A stretch of DNA of 64,000 bases from Aquicoccus porphyridii (GCF_008369105.1 NZ_VINQ01000001.1:124001-188000); one strand, 5' to 3'; numbered from the stretch's first letter, positions 9,997 through 19,121 are shown. Program-made: numbers and translations. Notes: generated by a model from the sequence alone, not told the origin.

Positions 9997-10299
9997 CTAG
10001 CGTTTGTTTCCTTCCGTCACGCGGTCCTTCATCAGGTGCGAAGGACGGAAGGTCAGCACCCGGCGGGGGTTGATCGGCACTTCTTCGCCGGTCTTGGGGT
10101 TGCGGCCCACGCGGGCGGCCTTTTCGCGCACGGAGAAGGTGCCGAAGGACGAGATTTTCACCTGCTCGCCGCGCACCAGTGCATCGGACATGTGTTGCAA
10201 CACGCTTTCGACGAGCTGGGCGCTGTCGTTACGCGACAGGCCCACTTCGCGAAACACCGCTTCGCTCAGGTCCATGCGCGTCAATGTCTTCTCACTCAT
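9997..10299 (-). CDS. ihfA: Integration host factor subunit alpha
   Basis: Histone-like DNA-bending protein acting as IHF alpha/beta heterodimer in transcription, replication and recombination. From the ATG at 10299 the product is 100 residues ([16 protein letters not shown]...), the usual length. The DNA-intercalating arm with [12 protein letters not shown] and the FRPS end are intact. GGGGGATGAA precedes the start. An upstream in-frame ATG adding nine residues is less likely. It lies 120 bases after fabH on the same strand, with its own AT-rich leader. Confidence 0.95.
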   Translation of the reverse strand: MSEKTLTRMDLSEAVFREVGLSRNDSAQLVESVLQHMSDALVRGEQVKISSFGTFSVREKAARVGRNPKTGEEVPINPRRVLTFRPSHLMKDRVTEGNKR

Positions 10300-10419
10300 T
10301 TCATCCCCCGGGTTGTTTTCCAGCAACCTTGAGGCAATGCAATTTCCGAGTCAATATCAAGGGCTTGCCCACGAGGTTTTAAGTGGAACTTTGCCGCGCT
10401 GCCGCATCCGGGCGCCGGG

Positions 10420-11394
10420 TTACCAGCGCAGGACGACCGCGCCCCATGCCAGCCCGCCGCCGATTGCCTCGGTCACGAGAAGGTCGCCGCGCTTGATCTG
10501 GCCGCGTTCGACCCCCACGGCCAGCGCCAGCGGGATCGAGGCGGCAGAGGTGTTGCCGTGGTCCTGCACGGTGACGATCACCCGCTCCATCGGCACGCCC
10601 ATCTTCTTGGCGGTGCCGCGGATGATGCGGATATTGGCCTGGTGCGGCACGATCCAGTCGACCGCATCGCCGGTGAGCCCGATCTTGTCGAGCGCGGCGT
10701 GGGCGGTCGAGGTGAGCTTGTCCACCGCCTGGCGAAAGAGGGGATTGCCCTGCATCCGAAGCTTGCCCGCGTGGCCGGTGGACGACACGCCACCATCGAC
10801 ATAGAGCATGTCGCGGAAGCGGCCGTCGGAGTTGAGATCGGCCGACAGGATGCCGCGATCCTCGGCCGTGCCGGTGCCGTCCTGCGCTTCGAGCACGACT
10901 GCGCCCGCGCCATCGCCAAAGAGCACGCAGGTCGAGCGGTCGGTCCAGTCCATGATGCGCGAAAAGGTTTCGGCGCCGATCACCAGCACGCGTCGCGCCT
11001 GCCCGGCGAAGATGAGCGCGTTGGCATTGGTGAGCGCATAGACGAAACCCGCGCAGACCGCCTGAACATCGAAGCCGAAGCCGCGGGTCATGCCGAGCCC
11101 GTCCTGAACCATGGTGGCGACCGAGGGAAAGGTGAGATCGGGGGTCGAGGTGGCGACGATCACCGCGTCGATATCATCGGCGGTAAGCCCGGCCATGTCG
11201 AGCGCACGCCGCGAGGCGGTGATGGCCATGTCGGACGTGGTTTCCCCCTCGGCGGCGAAATGGCGGCGTTCTATCCCTGAGCGGGTGCGAATCCACTCGT
11301 CGGACGTGTCCAGCGTTTTCTCGAACTCGGCATTGGGCACGATCCGTTCGGGAAGATAGTGGCCCACGCCTGTCGCGACCGCCCTGATGGTCAT
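10420..11394 (-). CDS. fabH: 3-oxoacyl-ACP synthase III (FabH)
   Basis: Beta-ketoacyl-ACP synthase III, which condenses acetyl-CoA with malonyl-ACP to begin fatty-acid synthesis. The 324-residue protein shows the thiolase-fold catalytic triad: Cys in AVCAGFVYAL (about 113), His in VPHQANIRII (about 250) and Asn in DHGNTSAASIP (about 280). The start overlaps the plsX stop by four bases (ATGA), so the two are translationally coupled. Confidence 0.96.
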   Translation of the reverse strand: MTIRAVATGVGHYLPERIVPNAEFEKTLDTSDEWIRTRSGIERRHFAAEGETTSDMAITASRRALDMAGLTADDIDAVIVATSTPDLTFPSVATMVQDGLGMTRGFGFDVQAVCAGFVYALTNANALIFAGQARRVLVIGAETFSRIMDWTDRSTCVLFGDGAGAVVLEAQDGTGTAEDRGILSADLNSDGRFRDMLYVDGGVSSTGHAGKLRMQGNPLFRQAVDKLTSTAHAALDKIGLTGDAVDWIVPHQANIRIIRGTAKKMGVPMERVIVTVQDHGNTSAASIPLALAVGVERGQIKRGDLLVTEAIGGGLAWGAVVLRW

Positions 11395-12521
11395 TTCCGG
11401 TCTCCGTCCTTGTCATCATGCCCGCCCTCGGTGGCCAGCATCGTGGCGGCGGCGATGCGTGCGGCGAGTTTGTCGGCAAAGTTCGATTCGGCCAGTTGCA
11501 CGGCGAGCTTCACTGCCGCCGCGACGCCGGTGGCGTCGGCCCCGCCATGGGATTTGACGACCGTGCCGTTGAGCCCGAGAAACACGCCGCCATTCACGCG
11601 GCGCGGATCGATTCGTTTTTTCAACCGCTGCATGGATGTATAGGCCAGAAGCGAGGCCAGACGCGAGAGCGGAGAATAGCGGAACGCCTCGCGCAGGAAA
11701 TCGCCAAAGAGCTTGGCCACGCCTTCGCCGGTCTTGAGCGCCACGTTGCCGGTGAATCCGTCGGTGACGATCACGTCGCAGCGTTCGCCCGGCAGGTCGG
11801 AGCCTTCGACGAAGCCGACGTAATCGAAGCTGGCGGCGGGCGCGTTCTCGGCGATCAACTCGTTCGCGGCCTGCATCTCGGTGCGGCCCTTGAATTCCTC
11901 GGTGCCGACATTGAGCAGCCCGACGCGCGGACGCGCAAGGCCCAGGCCGTTGCGCGCGTAAGAGGCGCCCATCAGCGCGTATTGCAACAGGTCGCGTTCG
12001 TCGGCCTTCACATCGGCGCCGCCGTCGAGCATGACGTTGAACCCCTGCGGGTTGCGCGAGGGCCAGAGCACGGCGATGGCGGGGCGATAGACGCCGGGCA
12101 GCTTGCGCAGGCGCACCACCGACAACAGCATGAGCGCACCGGTATTGCCGCAGGAGACGCAGGCATGCGCCTCGCCCGCGCGCACCGATTCGAGCGCCGA
12201 GAACATCGAGGTGTCGCGGCTCTGGCGCATGACCTGGCTGGGCTTGTCTTCCATCGTGACCACGCCCGGCACGTCGCGGACAACGCAGCGACCGGTCAGA
12301 TGCTTGCGCCGCGCGATCAAAGGATCGAGCGTGGCCTGCGGCCCGTGCAGGATGAAATCGGCCTCGGGGTGCTTTTTCGCATAGTGCGACAGGCCGGCCA
12401 CCACGGTTGCCGGCCCCGCGTCACCACCCATGGCGTCGACGGATACGGTGATACGCCCGGTTCCCGTGACCGTCCCCTTGCCGGATTCGTCCGGGGCGGA
12501 GGTGTCGTGCGATGCGTTCAT
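11391..12521 (-). CDS. plsX: Phosphate acyltransferase PlsX
   Basis: Converts acyl-ACP to acyl-phosphate, the donor for PlsY in phospholipid synthesis, as a peripheral membrane enzyme. The 376 residues include the N-terminal SVDAMGGDAGPATVVAGL and the conserved GNTGALMLLSVVRL and NVGTEEFKGR segments. The N-terminal 25 residues (Asp/Thr/Gly-rich) extend past the family core. It sits between rpmF, 26 bases upstream, and fabH, the common rpmF-plsX-fabH order. Confidence 0.96.
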   Translation of the reverse strand: MNASHDTSAPDESGKGTVTGTGRITVSVDAMGGDAGPATVVAGLSHYAKKHPEADFILHGPQATLDPLIARRKHLTGRCVVRDVPGVVTMEDKPSQVMRQSRDTSMFSALESVRAGEAHACVSCGNTGALMLLSVVRLRKLPGVYRPAIAVLWPSRNPQGFNVMLDGGADVKADERDLLQYALMGASYARNGLGLARPRVGLLNVGTEEFKGRTEMQAANELIAENAPAASFDYVGFVEGSDLPGERCDVIVTDGFTGNVALKTGEGVAKLFGDFLREAFRYSPLSRLASLLAYTSMQRLKKRIDPRRVNGGVFLGLNGTVVKSHGGADATGVAAAVKLAVQLAESNFADKLAARIAAATMLATEGGHDDKDGDRK

Positions 12522-12547
12522 GCCACGGGTGTTCGGCGACGCCGGCC

Positions 12548-12754
12548 TCAGGCCGCGTCTTCGTCGAGGTCGATCTCGTCCGCCATGGCGACGATTTCAC
12601 GATCGTCGTAATGCCCACAGGAGGGGCAGACATGGTGCGGGCGCTTCAACTCGCCACAGTTCGAGCATTCGTTGGGATTCGCGGCAACCAGCGAGTCATG
12701 CGCCCGACGATTGTTGCGGCGCGATTTCGAGACCTTGTTCTGTTGGACGGCCAT
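12548..12754 (-). CDS. rpmF: 50S ribosomal protein L32
   Basis: Large-subunit ribosomal protein of 68 residues. The N-terminal [20 protein letters not shown] is typical. All four zinc-ribbon cysteines are present (C30, C33, C43, C46), so this is the zinc-containing form. An acidic C-terminus ([10 protein letters not shown]) follows. It heads the plsX-fabH-ihfA run, and the 183-base gap upstream, before the DUF177 gene, probably holds a promoter. Confidence 0.97.
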   Translation of the reverse strand: MAVQQNKVSKSRRNNRRAHDSLVAANPNECSNCGELKRPHHVCPSCGHYDDREIVAMADEIDLDEDAA

Positions 12755-12937
12755 GTCACAACCTCAATTCAAAGTGCGGGCACGAGGCCCGGACGTTTCC
12801 AGTAGAGCGGATTTCACCCGTTCGCGGGTTCTGGTGGCTCTTAGTCCGAACGCGCCGGACTGTCCAACCCTAAATTCGCAAGAGCGGGGAAAATAGCCGG
12901 TTTTGCCGCGAGTGCAAGGGGGTTTCGGCGGCCCTGT

Positions 12938-13489
12938 TCAATCGTCGCGGTCGAGCTTGTCGCGCAGCGCCTTGAGCGCGGCGAAGGGGCGGGCGTCGTC
13001 ATCGTGCATCGGCGTCTTGCCCGGTTCGGCGAATTGCGCCTGATCGAGCGCGGCGCCTTCGGCCCGGGGGTAGATCGGCAGCGCCAGCGCCAGCGCCTCG
13101 ACCATCGCCGCGTCGACGTCGATGAAGTCGCCCAAGGGATCAATCGTGTCGTCCTCGGGCATCTCGATCTCGTCGCCGGTCACCTCGTCCTCGGGCATCC
13201 GGGCGAGGTAGCGGCGGGTCACGTCTTCGTCGATGCGGGTGGTGACGGGCGCGAGCGTGACGACGCAAGATTGCACCACCGTGGCGCCGAGCCGTGCGTC
13301 GAGCCGCCAGTCGCGCCGCCCCTCGGCGCGAAGGGTGCCGGCAAAGGCCAGCTTGCGCAAATCACGAAGGCCCAGCTCGCGGGCGATCGCCTCGAGCGTT
13401 GCGGCGTCGGGGCGCAGTTCAAAGCTGGTGGGCGCCTTGTGTGACAGATCGGCCACGCGAAAGCGGGCGGGATTTCCGGATATGGGCAT
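12938..13489 (-). CDS. DUF177 (YceD-like) protein
   Basis: Family protein encoded upstream of rpmF in most bacteria and linked to 23S rRNA maturation or accumulation. The ATG at 13489 gives 183 residues starting MPISGNPARFRVADL. The conserved core CVVTLAPVTTRIDEDVTRRY is at about residues 80-99, followed by the acidic PEDEVTGDEIEMPEDDTIDPL and the DFIDVDAAMVEALALALPIYP segment typical of the family. A much longer in-frame extension upstream overlaps the divergent bamE and is rejected. No strong ribosome-binding site is seen, so the exact start is uncertain. Confidence 0.88.
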   Translation of the reverse strand: MPISGNPARFRVADLSHKAPTSFELRPDAATLEAIARELGLRDLRKLAFAGTLRAEGRRDWRLDARLGATVVQSCVVTLAPVTTRIDEDVTRRYLARMPEDEVTGDEIEMPEDDTIDPLGDFIDVDAAMVEALALALPIYPRAEGAALDQAQFAEPGKTPMHDDDARPFAALKALRDKLDRDD

Positions 13490-13570
13490 GAGCTTACATT
13501 CTTGAACCAATGGGGTGCGTGTTGTAAGCGGGATAAAAGGCGCGATCCGCCAAGGCAAGAGGGCAGCAGC

Positions 13571-14032
13571 ATGGATATGAGAGCAACCGCACGGGCGATC
13601 ATCATTTCGCTGGCGCTGGTCGCGGTGGCGGGGTGCACGCCGATCATGCGCAATCACGGCTATGTTCCAAGCGATGCCGAGTTGCAGGAGATCACCGTGG
13701 GCATCGACAGCCGCGCCACGGTCGAAGATGTGCTGGGCACGCCATCGGCGGGGGCCTTCATGGAAGGCGGCGACATCTATTACGTGCGCAGCCAGGTGCG
13801 CCATTTCGGCATGCTCGAGCCCAAGGTGATCGACCGCGAGATCGTGGCGATCAGTTTCGACGGCTCGGACGTGGTGCAGAATATCGAGCGGTTCGGCCTC
13901 GAACAGGGACGCCCGGTCGTGCTGTCACGCCGGGTCACGGACAGTTCGGTCGCGGGCAAGAGCTTCTTGCGGCAATTGATGGGCAACCTCGGGCGGTTCA
14001 ACGCGGGCGAGATGCTGGAAACTCGCGGCTGA
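13571..14032 (+). CDS. bamE: Outer-membrane assembly lipoprotein BamE
   Basis: SmpA/OmlA-domain lipoprotein, a small subunit of the BAM complex that inserts beta-barrels. From the ATG at 13571 the protein has 153 residues with a lipoprotein signal peptide ending in VAVAGC, Cys at about residue 22. The SmpA core is visible in SRATVEDVLGTPSAGAF and GDIYYVRSQVRHFG. It diverges from the DUF177 gene across about 80 bases. An upstream in-frame ATG adding 23 residues would spoil the signal peptide and was not used. Confidence 0.92.
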   Translation: MDMRATARAIIISLALVAVAGCTPIMRNHGYVPSDAELQEITVGIDSRATVEDVLGTPSAGAFMEGGDIYYVRSQVRHFGMLEPKVIDREIVAISFDGSDVVQNIERFGLEQGRPVVLSRRVTDSSVAGKSFLRQLMGNLGRFNAGEMLETRG

Positions 14033-14167
14033 TCCGATCCGGCTCCGATCCTGCACGCGTGATCCCGGTCGCGCATGAAGATGCGGCGCCTGTTCGTGAA
14101 GCTGTCATATCTTGTCTGTAAACTCGGGCTGACGCATGATCGTTGGGTGACGAGCCGGGGGTGACCC

Positions 14168-14902
14168 ATGTCGCTGGGACTGAGAAAAGGCCGCTATGGT
14201 GCGCGGATGGCGGAGTCGGACGCGGATGTCGTGGCGGCGCAGCGCCTGCGCCACCGGTGCTTTTTCGGAACAGAAGGCCGCGACGCGGACCGGTTCGATG
14301 CGGCGTGCGATCACGTTCTGATCGAAGACTTGGCCAGTGGCGAGCTGGTTGCCTGTTTCCGGTTTCTTCCGCTGACCGGGGGCTGCGATATCTCGCACAG
14401 CTATTCGGCGCAGTATTACGAGCTTTCGGCGCTTGAGCGGTTCGGCGGGAAGATGGTCGAGCTGGGCCGGTTCTGCATCGCGCCCGAGCGGCGCGACCCC
14501 GACATCCTGCGCGTGGCGTGGGGCGCGATGACCGGGTATGTCGATGAAAACAATATAGAAATGTTGTTCGGTTGCTCGTCGTTCGCGGGCACGGACACGG
14601 CGCATTATCTTGATGCGTTTGCCTGGCTCAAGGCGCGGCACCTGGGGCCGAAACGCTGGCTGCCGCGGGTCAAGGCGCCGCAGGTGTTTCGCTTTGCCGC
14701 CCGGCTCAGGCGCAAGCCCGACATGCGGCGGGCGATGGCGGCGATGCCGCCCTTGCTGCGCACCTACCTGATGATGGGGGGGTGGGTCAGCGATCATGCG
14801 GTGGTCGATGCGCAGATGGGCACGCTGCATGTCTTTACCGGGGTCGAGATCGGGCAGATCCCCGATGCGCGCAAGCGGGCGTTGCGGGCGGTCGCGGGGT
14901 AG
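14168..14902 (+). CDS. olsB: L-ornithine N-alpha-acyltransferase (OlsB-like)
   Basis: GNAT-fold acyltransferase that makes lyso-ornithine lipid from ornithine and 3-hydroxyacyl-ACP, the first step of ornithine-lipid synthesis. The 244 residues show the family features: RLRHRCFFGTEGRDADRFD near the start, GKMVELGRFCIAPERRD in the middle and LFGCSSFAGTDTAHYLDAF afterwards. No olsA neighbour is in view; the next gene is an ABC-F ATPase. Members of this family are sometimes annotated as hemolysin-like acyltransferases. The OlsB assignment is by family resemblance. Confidence 0.85.
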   Translation: MSLGLRKGRYGARMAESDADVVAAQRLRHRCFFGTEGRDADRFDAACDHVLIEDLASGELVACFRFLPLTGGCDISHSYSAQYYELSALERFGGKMVELGRFCIAPERRDPDILRVAWGAMTGYVDENNIEMLFGCSSFAGTDTAHYLDAFAWLKARHLGPKRWLPRVKAPQVFRFAARLRRKPDMRRAMAAMPPLLRTYLMMGGWVSDHAVVDAQMGTLHVFTGVEIGQIPDARKRALRAVAG

Positions 14903-14938
14903 CTTGACCTTGACCCGTGCGCGGGGTAGCGGGGCGGC

Positions 14939-16756
14939 ATGGCGCGTGCTCCCTTGCTTCAACTGACCGATATTTCCCTCACCTTCGGCGGTGAGCCGCT
15001 GTTTGACGATTTGTCGCTGGTGATCCAGCCGGGCGACCGGGTGGCGCTGGTGGGGCGCAACGGGTCGGGCAAATCGACCCTGATGAAGGTGATGGCGGGG
15101 CTGGTCGAGGCCGACCGGGGCAGTCGTGTCGCGGGCCCCGGCGTGAGCGTGGGCTACATGGAGCAAGAACCCGAGATGAAGGGGTTTGCCACGCTCGGTG
15201 ACTATGCCGCGAGCGAGCTGGAGCCGGGCGAGCTTTACAAGGTGGAGCGCGCCGGGGAGGGGTTGAAATTCGATCCCGACCGCGCCATCGGCACCGCCTC
15301 GGGCGGCGAGCGGCGGCGCGCGGCGCTGGCCAAGCTGATGGCCGAGAGCCCGGAACTGATGCTGCTCGACGAGCCGACCAACCATCTCGATATCGAGGCG
15401 GTCCTGTGGCTGGAGCAGGAGTTGAAATCGACCCGCAAGGCCTTTGTCCTGATCTCGCACGACCGTGCGTTTTTGCGTGAACTGACGCGCGCAACCCTTT
15501 GGATCGACAGGGGAATGACCCGCCGTCAGGAAAAGGGATTCGAGCATTTCGAGGCCTGGCGCGACAAGATCTGGGAGGAAGAGGACCAGTCGCGTCACAA
15601 GCTTGACCGCAAGATCAAGGCCGAGGCGCGTTGGGCGGTCGAGGGGATCAGCGCGCGGCGCAAGCGCAACATGGGCCGGGTGCGGGCGCTGGCCGATCTG
15701 AGGGCCGAACGCGCGGCGCAGATCGCGCGGCAGGGCGCGGCGGCGATGGCGCTTGATTCGGGGCCGAAATCGGGCCGCAAGGTGATCGAGGCGAAAGGAA
15801 TTTCAAAGACTTACGATGATAAGCTCATCCTGAAACCGTTTGATTTGACGGTGATGCGGGGTGACCGCGTGGCCTTTGTCGGACCCAATGGCGTGGGCAA
15901 GACCACGCTGCTCAAGCTGCTGATGGGCGAGATCGAACCCGATAGCGGCAGCGTGCGCCATGGCACCAACCTCGTGTCGGCGGTGTTCGACCAGGCACGC
16001 GCGCAGCTCGATCCCGAGGCGACGCTCTGGGACAGCCTGACCGGTGACAGGGACATGCGGGTTTCGGGCCAGTCCGACCAGGTGATGGTGCGCGGCGCGC
16101 CACGTCACGTGGTGGGGTATCTCAAGGAATTCCTGTTCGACGAGCGGCAGGTCAGGGCGCCGGTCAAGTCGTTGTCGGGCGGGGAAAAGGCGCGTTTGCT
16201 GCTGGCCCGGCTGATGGCGCGGGAGAGCAATCTCCTGGTGCTCGACGAGCCGACCAACGATCTCGACGTGGAAACGCTCGACCTGTTGCAGGAATTGCTC
16301 GACGGGTATGCGGGCACGGTGCTTCTGGTCAGTCACGACCGCGATTTCCTTGACCGGGTGGCGAGCGTCACCGTGGCGATGGAGGGCGACGGGCGGGCAA
16401 TCGTCTATGCCGGGGGCTGGAGCGATTACCAGCGGCAGAAATCCGGCGGTGAGACGTCGGAGACTCAGGAAAAGCAAGACAGAACAAAGGCTTCGACGAC
16501 GAAAGCCAAGCAAGGGTCAAGTGCAAGACCGAGGTTGAGTTTCACCGAAAAGCATCGGCTTGAGGCGTTGCCCGGCGTGATCGAGCGGCTGGAGGCGGAG
16601 ATTGCCAAGCTCGAAGAGCTTTTGGCGCAACCGGATCTCTATACTGCCGAGCCGGTCAAGTTTCGCAAGGCGACCAAGGCGCTGCTCGAGCGGCAGGAGA
16701 AACTGGCGGCGGCCGAGGAAGAGTGGCTGACACTGGCCGAGAAGGCCGAGGGCTGA
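14939..16756 (+). CDS. ABC-F family ATP-binding protein (Uup-like)
   Basis: Cytosolic ATPase with two fused ABC domains and no membrane segments; ABC-F proteins act on the ribosome or in DNA-related functions. Walker A motifs GRNGSGKST (about residue 38) and GPNGVGKTT (about 318), and signatures SGGERRRAALAKLM and SGGEKARLLLARLM, are intact, as are both LLDEPTNHLD / LDEPTNDLD Walker B regions. A charged linker separates the domains. The C-terminal ~70 residues form a Glu/Lys-rich coiled coil, the mark of the Uup subgroup. It follows olsB by 36 bases. Confidence 0.9.
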   Translation: MARAPLLQLTDISLTFGGEPLFDDLSLVIQPGDRVALVGRNGSGKSTLMKVMAGLVEADRGSRVAGPGVSVGYMEQEPEMKGFATLGDYAASELEPGELYKVERAGEGLKFDPDRAIGTASGGERRRAALAKLMAESPELMLLDEPTNHLDIEAVLWLEQELKSTRKAFVLISHDRAFLRELTRATLWIDRGMTRRQEKGFEHFEAWRDKIWEEEDQSRHKLDRKIKAEARWAVEGISARRKRNMGRVRALADLRAERAAQIARQGAAAMALDSGPKSGRKVIEAKGISKTYDDKLILKPFDLTVMRGDRVAFVGPNGVGKTTLLKLLMGEIEPDSGSVRHGTNLVSAVFDQARAQLDPEATLWDSLTGDRDMRVSGQSDQVMVRGAPRHVVGYLKEFLFDERQVRAPVKSLSGGEKARLLLARLMARESNLLVLDEPTNDLDVETLDLLQELLDGYAGTVLLVSHDRDFLDRVASVTVAMEGDGRAIVYAGGWSDYQRQKSGGETSETQEKQDRTKASTTKAKQGSSARPRLSFTEKHRLEALPGVIERLEAEIAKLEELLAQPDLYTAEPVKFRKATKALLERQEKLAAAEEEWLTLAEKAEG

Positions 16757-16798
16757 TCTTCTTGTGTTCCGTGCGATTGCCCGGATAGGTTTCTTTTC

Positions 16799-17584
16799 AT
16801 GAGCAGTTCGGATCAAAGTTTTCACGATCGCGTGCGCCTTCTCTACGAGGGGCGCAGCAAGCGTGCGACGCGGTTTCGTTATGGCCTGTTGATATTCGAC
16901 GCGGTGACCATCGTGTTTTTCCTCGCCACGGCGGCGATGCCGCTCGCGCCGTGGCTGGTCGCGGCGGATGTGCTGCTTGCCGTGCTTATCCTTGCGGATT
17001 TCGCCGGTCGCCTGTGGATTGCCGAGAACCGCCTGCGCCACATGTTGCAGATCTACGTGATCGTCGATCTGATGGTTCTTGTCGTGCTCGTCTCGGCCCC
17101 GTTCCTGGGGCAGGGATGGGCGGCATTACGGGTGATACGGGCGTTGCGGCTGGTGCATTCCTATCACCTGTTGCACGATCTGCGCCGCGATGTGCGGTTC
17201 TTCCGGCTGCACGAGGATGCGATCCTCGCGGCGGTCAACCTGCTGGTGTTCATCTTCGCGATGACCGCGCTCGTGCTGGTGTTGCGCGGCGGGCAGGAGC
17301 CGGGGCTGGAGACCTATGTCGATGCGCTCTATTTCACCGTGACCACGCTGACCACGACGGGGTATGGCGATATCCTGATGACGACGGGCACCGGGCGTAT
17401 TCTGGCCGTGGGGATCATGGTGATCGGCGTGGCGCTTTTCCTGCGGCTGGCGCGGGCGATCTTCGTGCCCGCGAAGGTGCGGCACAAATGCCCGGAATGC
17501 GGATTGCTCAAGCATGACCCGGATGCGATCCACTGCAAGCATTGCGGGCATGACCTCAAGATCGAGACCGAGGGCGCGGGATAA
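16799..17584 (+). CDS. Voltage-sensor-type potassium channel with zinc-ribbon tail
   Basis: Predicted inner-membrane K+ channel subunit of 261 residues with six membrane segments. The S4-like helix has Arg at every third position (R111, R114, R117). A pore loop holds the selectivity filter TTTGYGD at residues 185-191, the K+ signature. After the last helix, RLARAIFVPAK leads into a cytoplasmic C-terminus with a four-Cys zinc-ribbon pattern (C231, C234, C246, C249). Gating and substrate are inferred from family. It is convergent with the SDR gene, with a GC-rich hairpin between. Confidence 0.88.
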   Translation: MSSSDQSFHDRVRLLYEGRSKRATRFRYGLLIFDAVTIVFFLATAAMPLAPWLVAADVLLAVLILADFAGRLWIAENRLRHMLQIYVIVDLMVLVVLVSAPFLGQGWAALRVIRALRLVHSYHLLHDLRRDVRFFRLHEDAILAAVNLLVFIFAMTALVLVLRGGQEPGLETYVDALYFTVTTLTTTGYGDILMTTGTGRILAVGIMVIGVALFLRLARAIFVPAKVRHKCPECGLLKHDPDAIHCKHCGHDLKIETEGAG

Positions 17585-17613
17585 CCGCGGCGGGGCGATG
17601 TTGCCCGCCGCGG
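17585..17613. terminator. GC-rich hairpin between convergent genes
   Basis: A perfect 10-base stem (CCGCGGCGGG / CCCGCCGCGG) with a 9-base loop fills the junction between the channel gene and the SDR gene. There is no U-tract on either side, so it is a candidate bidirectional terminator or 3' protective stem only. Confidence 0.5.
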
Positions 17614-17620
17614 TCGGGGG

Positions 17621-18376
17621 TTACTGCATCCGAAGCGCGCCGTCGATGCGGATCACGGTGCCGTTGAGATAGCCGCATTCGACGATGAACTGTGCCAGCC
17701 GCGCGTATTCCGACGGGTCGCCCAGCCGCTGCGGGCAGGTGACGTCGGCGGCGAGGCTGTCCTGCACCTCTTGCGGCAGGCCCATGAGCATCGGCGTGGC
17801 GAAGATGCCGGGCGCGATGGTCATGACGCGGATGCCGCTGCGCGCCAGGTCACGCGCCATGGGCAGCGTCATGCCGACGATGCCGCCCTTGGAGGAGGCA
17901 TAGCCGACCTGGCCCTTTTGCCCGTCGAAGGCGGCGACCGAGGCGGTGTTGACGATCACGCCGCGCGCGCCGTCATCGTCGGGGTCGTTGGTGGCCATTT
18001 CGGCGGCGGCGAGGCGGGCGACGTTGAAGCTCCCCACGAGGTTGATGTCGATGATGCGCTTGTAATGGTCGAGGCTGTGCGGCCCCTCCTTGCCGAGGGT
18101 CTTTTCGGCGGTGCCGATGCCCGCGCAATTGACCGCGCAGGTGACCCGGCCCATCGCGGATTTCGCCTTGGCGATGGCGGCGGCAACGCTGTCTTCGGAT
18201 GTGACGTCGGTTTCGGCGAAACTGGCACCGATTTCCTTGGCCACGGCCTCGCCGCGCGCGGTGTCGCGGTCAAGCAGGGTGACCTGCGCGCCCCCGGCGA
18301 CGAATTGGCGGGCGGTGGCTTCGCCAAGGCCCGAGGCGCCCCCGGTGATGATGGCAGCGGTGTCTTGGATGCGCAT
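17621..18376 (-). CDS. SDR family NAD-dependent 3-hydroxyacyl-CoA dehydrogenase-like
   Basis: Short-chain dehydrogenase of 251 residues. The nucleotide-binding TGGASGLG is at residues 11-18, the NCAG motif near 92, and the catalytic Tyr/Lys pair in YASSKGG near 158. The acidic residue after beta-2 (LLDRD) suggests NAD(H). The pattern [20 protein letters not shown] and the ending are like type-2 3-hydroxyacyl-CoA dehydrogenases (HSD17B10-type), so a beta-oxidation or branched-chain role is likely but not proved. GGAGGG precedes the ATG. An inverted repeat at 18403-18416 lies just upstream. Confidence 0.85.
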   Translation of the reverse strand: MRIQDTAAIITGGASGLGEATARQFVAGGAQVTLLDRDTARGEAVAKEIGASFAETDVTSEDSVAAAIAKAKSAMGRVTCAVNCAGIGTAEKTLGKEGPHSLDHYKRIIDINLVGSFNVARLAAAEMATNDPDDDGARGVIVNTASVAAFDGQKGQVGYASSKGGIVGMTLPMARDLARSGIRVMTIAPGIFATPMLMGLPQEVQDSLAADVTCPQRLGDPSEYARLAQFIVECGYLNGTVIRIDGALRMQ

Positions 18377-18402
18377 GGGCGATCCCTCCGGTTGAAATGA
18401 AT

Positions 18403-18416
18403 TGAACGCCTGTTCA
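18403..18416. promoter_or_regulatory. Inverted repeat TGAAC-N4-GTTCA, candidate operator
   Basis: A perfect 5+5 palindrome with a 4-base spacer (GCCT) lies 27-40 bases upstream of the SDR start codon. The shape resembles operators of TetR-type fatty-acid regulators, but no such regulator is in view. The regulator is unknown. Confidence 0.4.
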
Positions 18417-18473
18417 TTAGCGCGGGGGCGCGGGTGTTGTCAAAGCGTGCGGTGCCATACGGGATAATATATG

Positions 18474-18487
18474 CATACGCATGTATG
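18474..18487. promoter_or_regulatory. Palindrome CATAC-GCAT-GTATG, candidate MarR operator
   Basis: A perfect 14-base palindrome in an AT-rich stretch between the divergent SDR and marR genes. A related ATGCATAT element recurs about 90 bases further on, closer to marR. MarR proteins commonly bind such palindromes at their own promoters, so autoregulation by the adjacent MarR is a reasonable inference. Confidence 0.4.
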
Positions 18488-18622
18488 TGGCGTGTGGTCC
18501 TGAACTTGTATGTTACGTGGCCAGCACGAGAGACCGTCGTGATGATGGTCGAGGCAAAGGTAATTGCAAATGCATATAAATTGGCCTAACCTTGGACTGC
18601 CCCGGTCAGGGGCGGGATCACC

Positions 18623-19111
18623 ATGGGAGAGGGCAGGCGGATGAAGGATGACGCCGACACGCCGCGCAGGTTGGGCGAAATCGGGCTGAACAATTTCGCG
18701 CCCTACCTGATGAACCGCATCATGGGACGTTACAACGCCACGCTGCGCGCGGACATGGCGCATCAGGGCATGTCCACGCCCAAGATGCGCGCGCTGGCGG
18801 TTCTGGCGGTGATCGACGGTATCCTGATCCGCGAACTGGCGGTTTACGCGGTGGTCGAGCAATCCACGCTGAGCCGGGCGCTTGACGGGTTGGCGGCGGA
18901 GGGGTTGATCCGGCGCATGCCCGATCGCGACGACAGCCGCGCGACGCGGGTGTTCATCACCGATGCGGGCCGCGCCACGTTCGAGCGGCACTGGCCGGCG
19001 ATGGCACGCGCGAGCGACCAGATGTTCCACGACATTCCCGAGGCCGAGCAGCGGGCCTTTGTCGCGACGCTGCAAAAGATCCTGCGCAACGTGCGCCGCA
19101 ACGAATTCTGA
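18623..19111 (+). CDS. MarR family transcriptional regulator
   Basis: Winged-helix regulator of 162 residues. The DNA-binding core is visible: IRELAVYAVVEQSTLSRALD (recognition region about 75-95) and the wing GLIRRMPDRDDSRATRVFIT. The gene runs directly into the two oxidoreductase genes (11 bases to the next ATG), so it probably controls this operon and itself, perhaps sensing an aromatic acid or its CoA ester. An alternative start at 18641 has a better ribosome-binding site (GGCAGGCGG) and would remove six residues. Confidence 0.88.
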   Translation: MGEGRRMKDDADTPRRLGEIGLNNFAPYLMNRIMGRYNATLRADMAHQGMSTPKMRALAVLAVIDGILIRELAVYAVVEQSTLSRALDGLAAEGLIRRMPDRDDSRATRVFITDAGRATFERHWPAMARASDQMFHDIPEAEQRAFVATLQKILRNVRRNEF

Positions 19112-19121
19112 AGGGGGGCGC

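Noticed and set aside
9052-10332. 426-codon plus-strand frame opposite merR and ihfA
   Set aside because: Antisense shadow in GC-rich DNA, Gly/Arg-rich low complexity, and covers two real genes.
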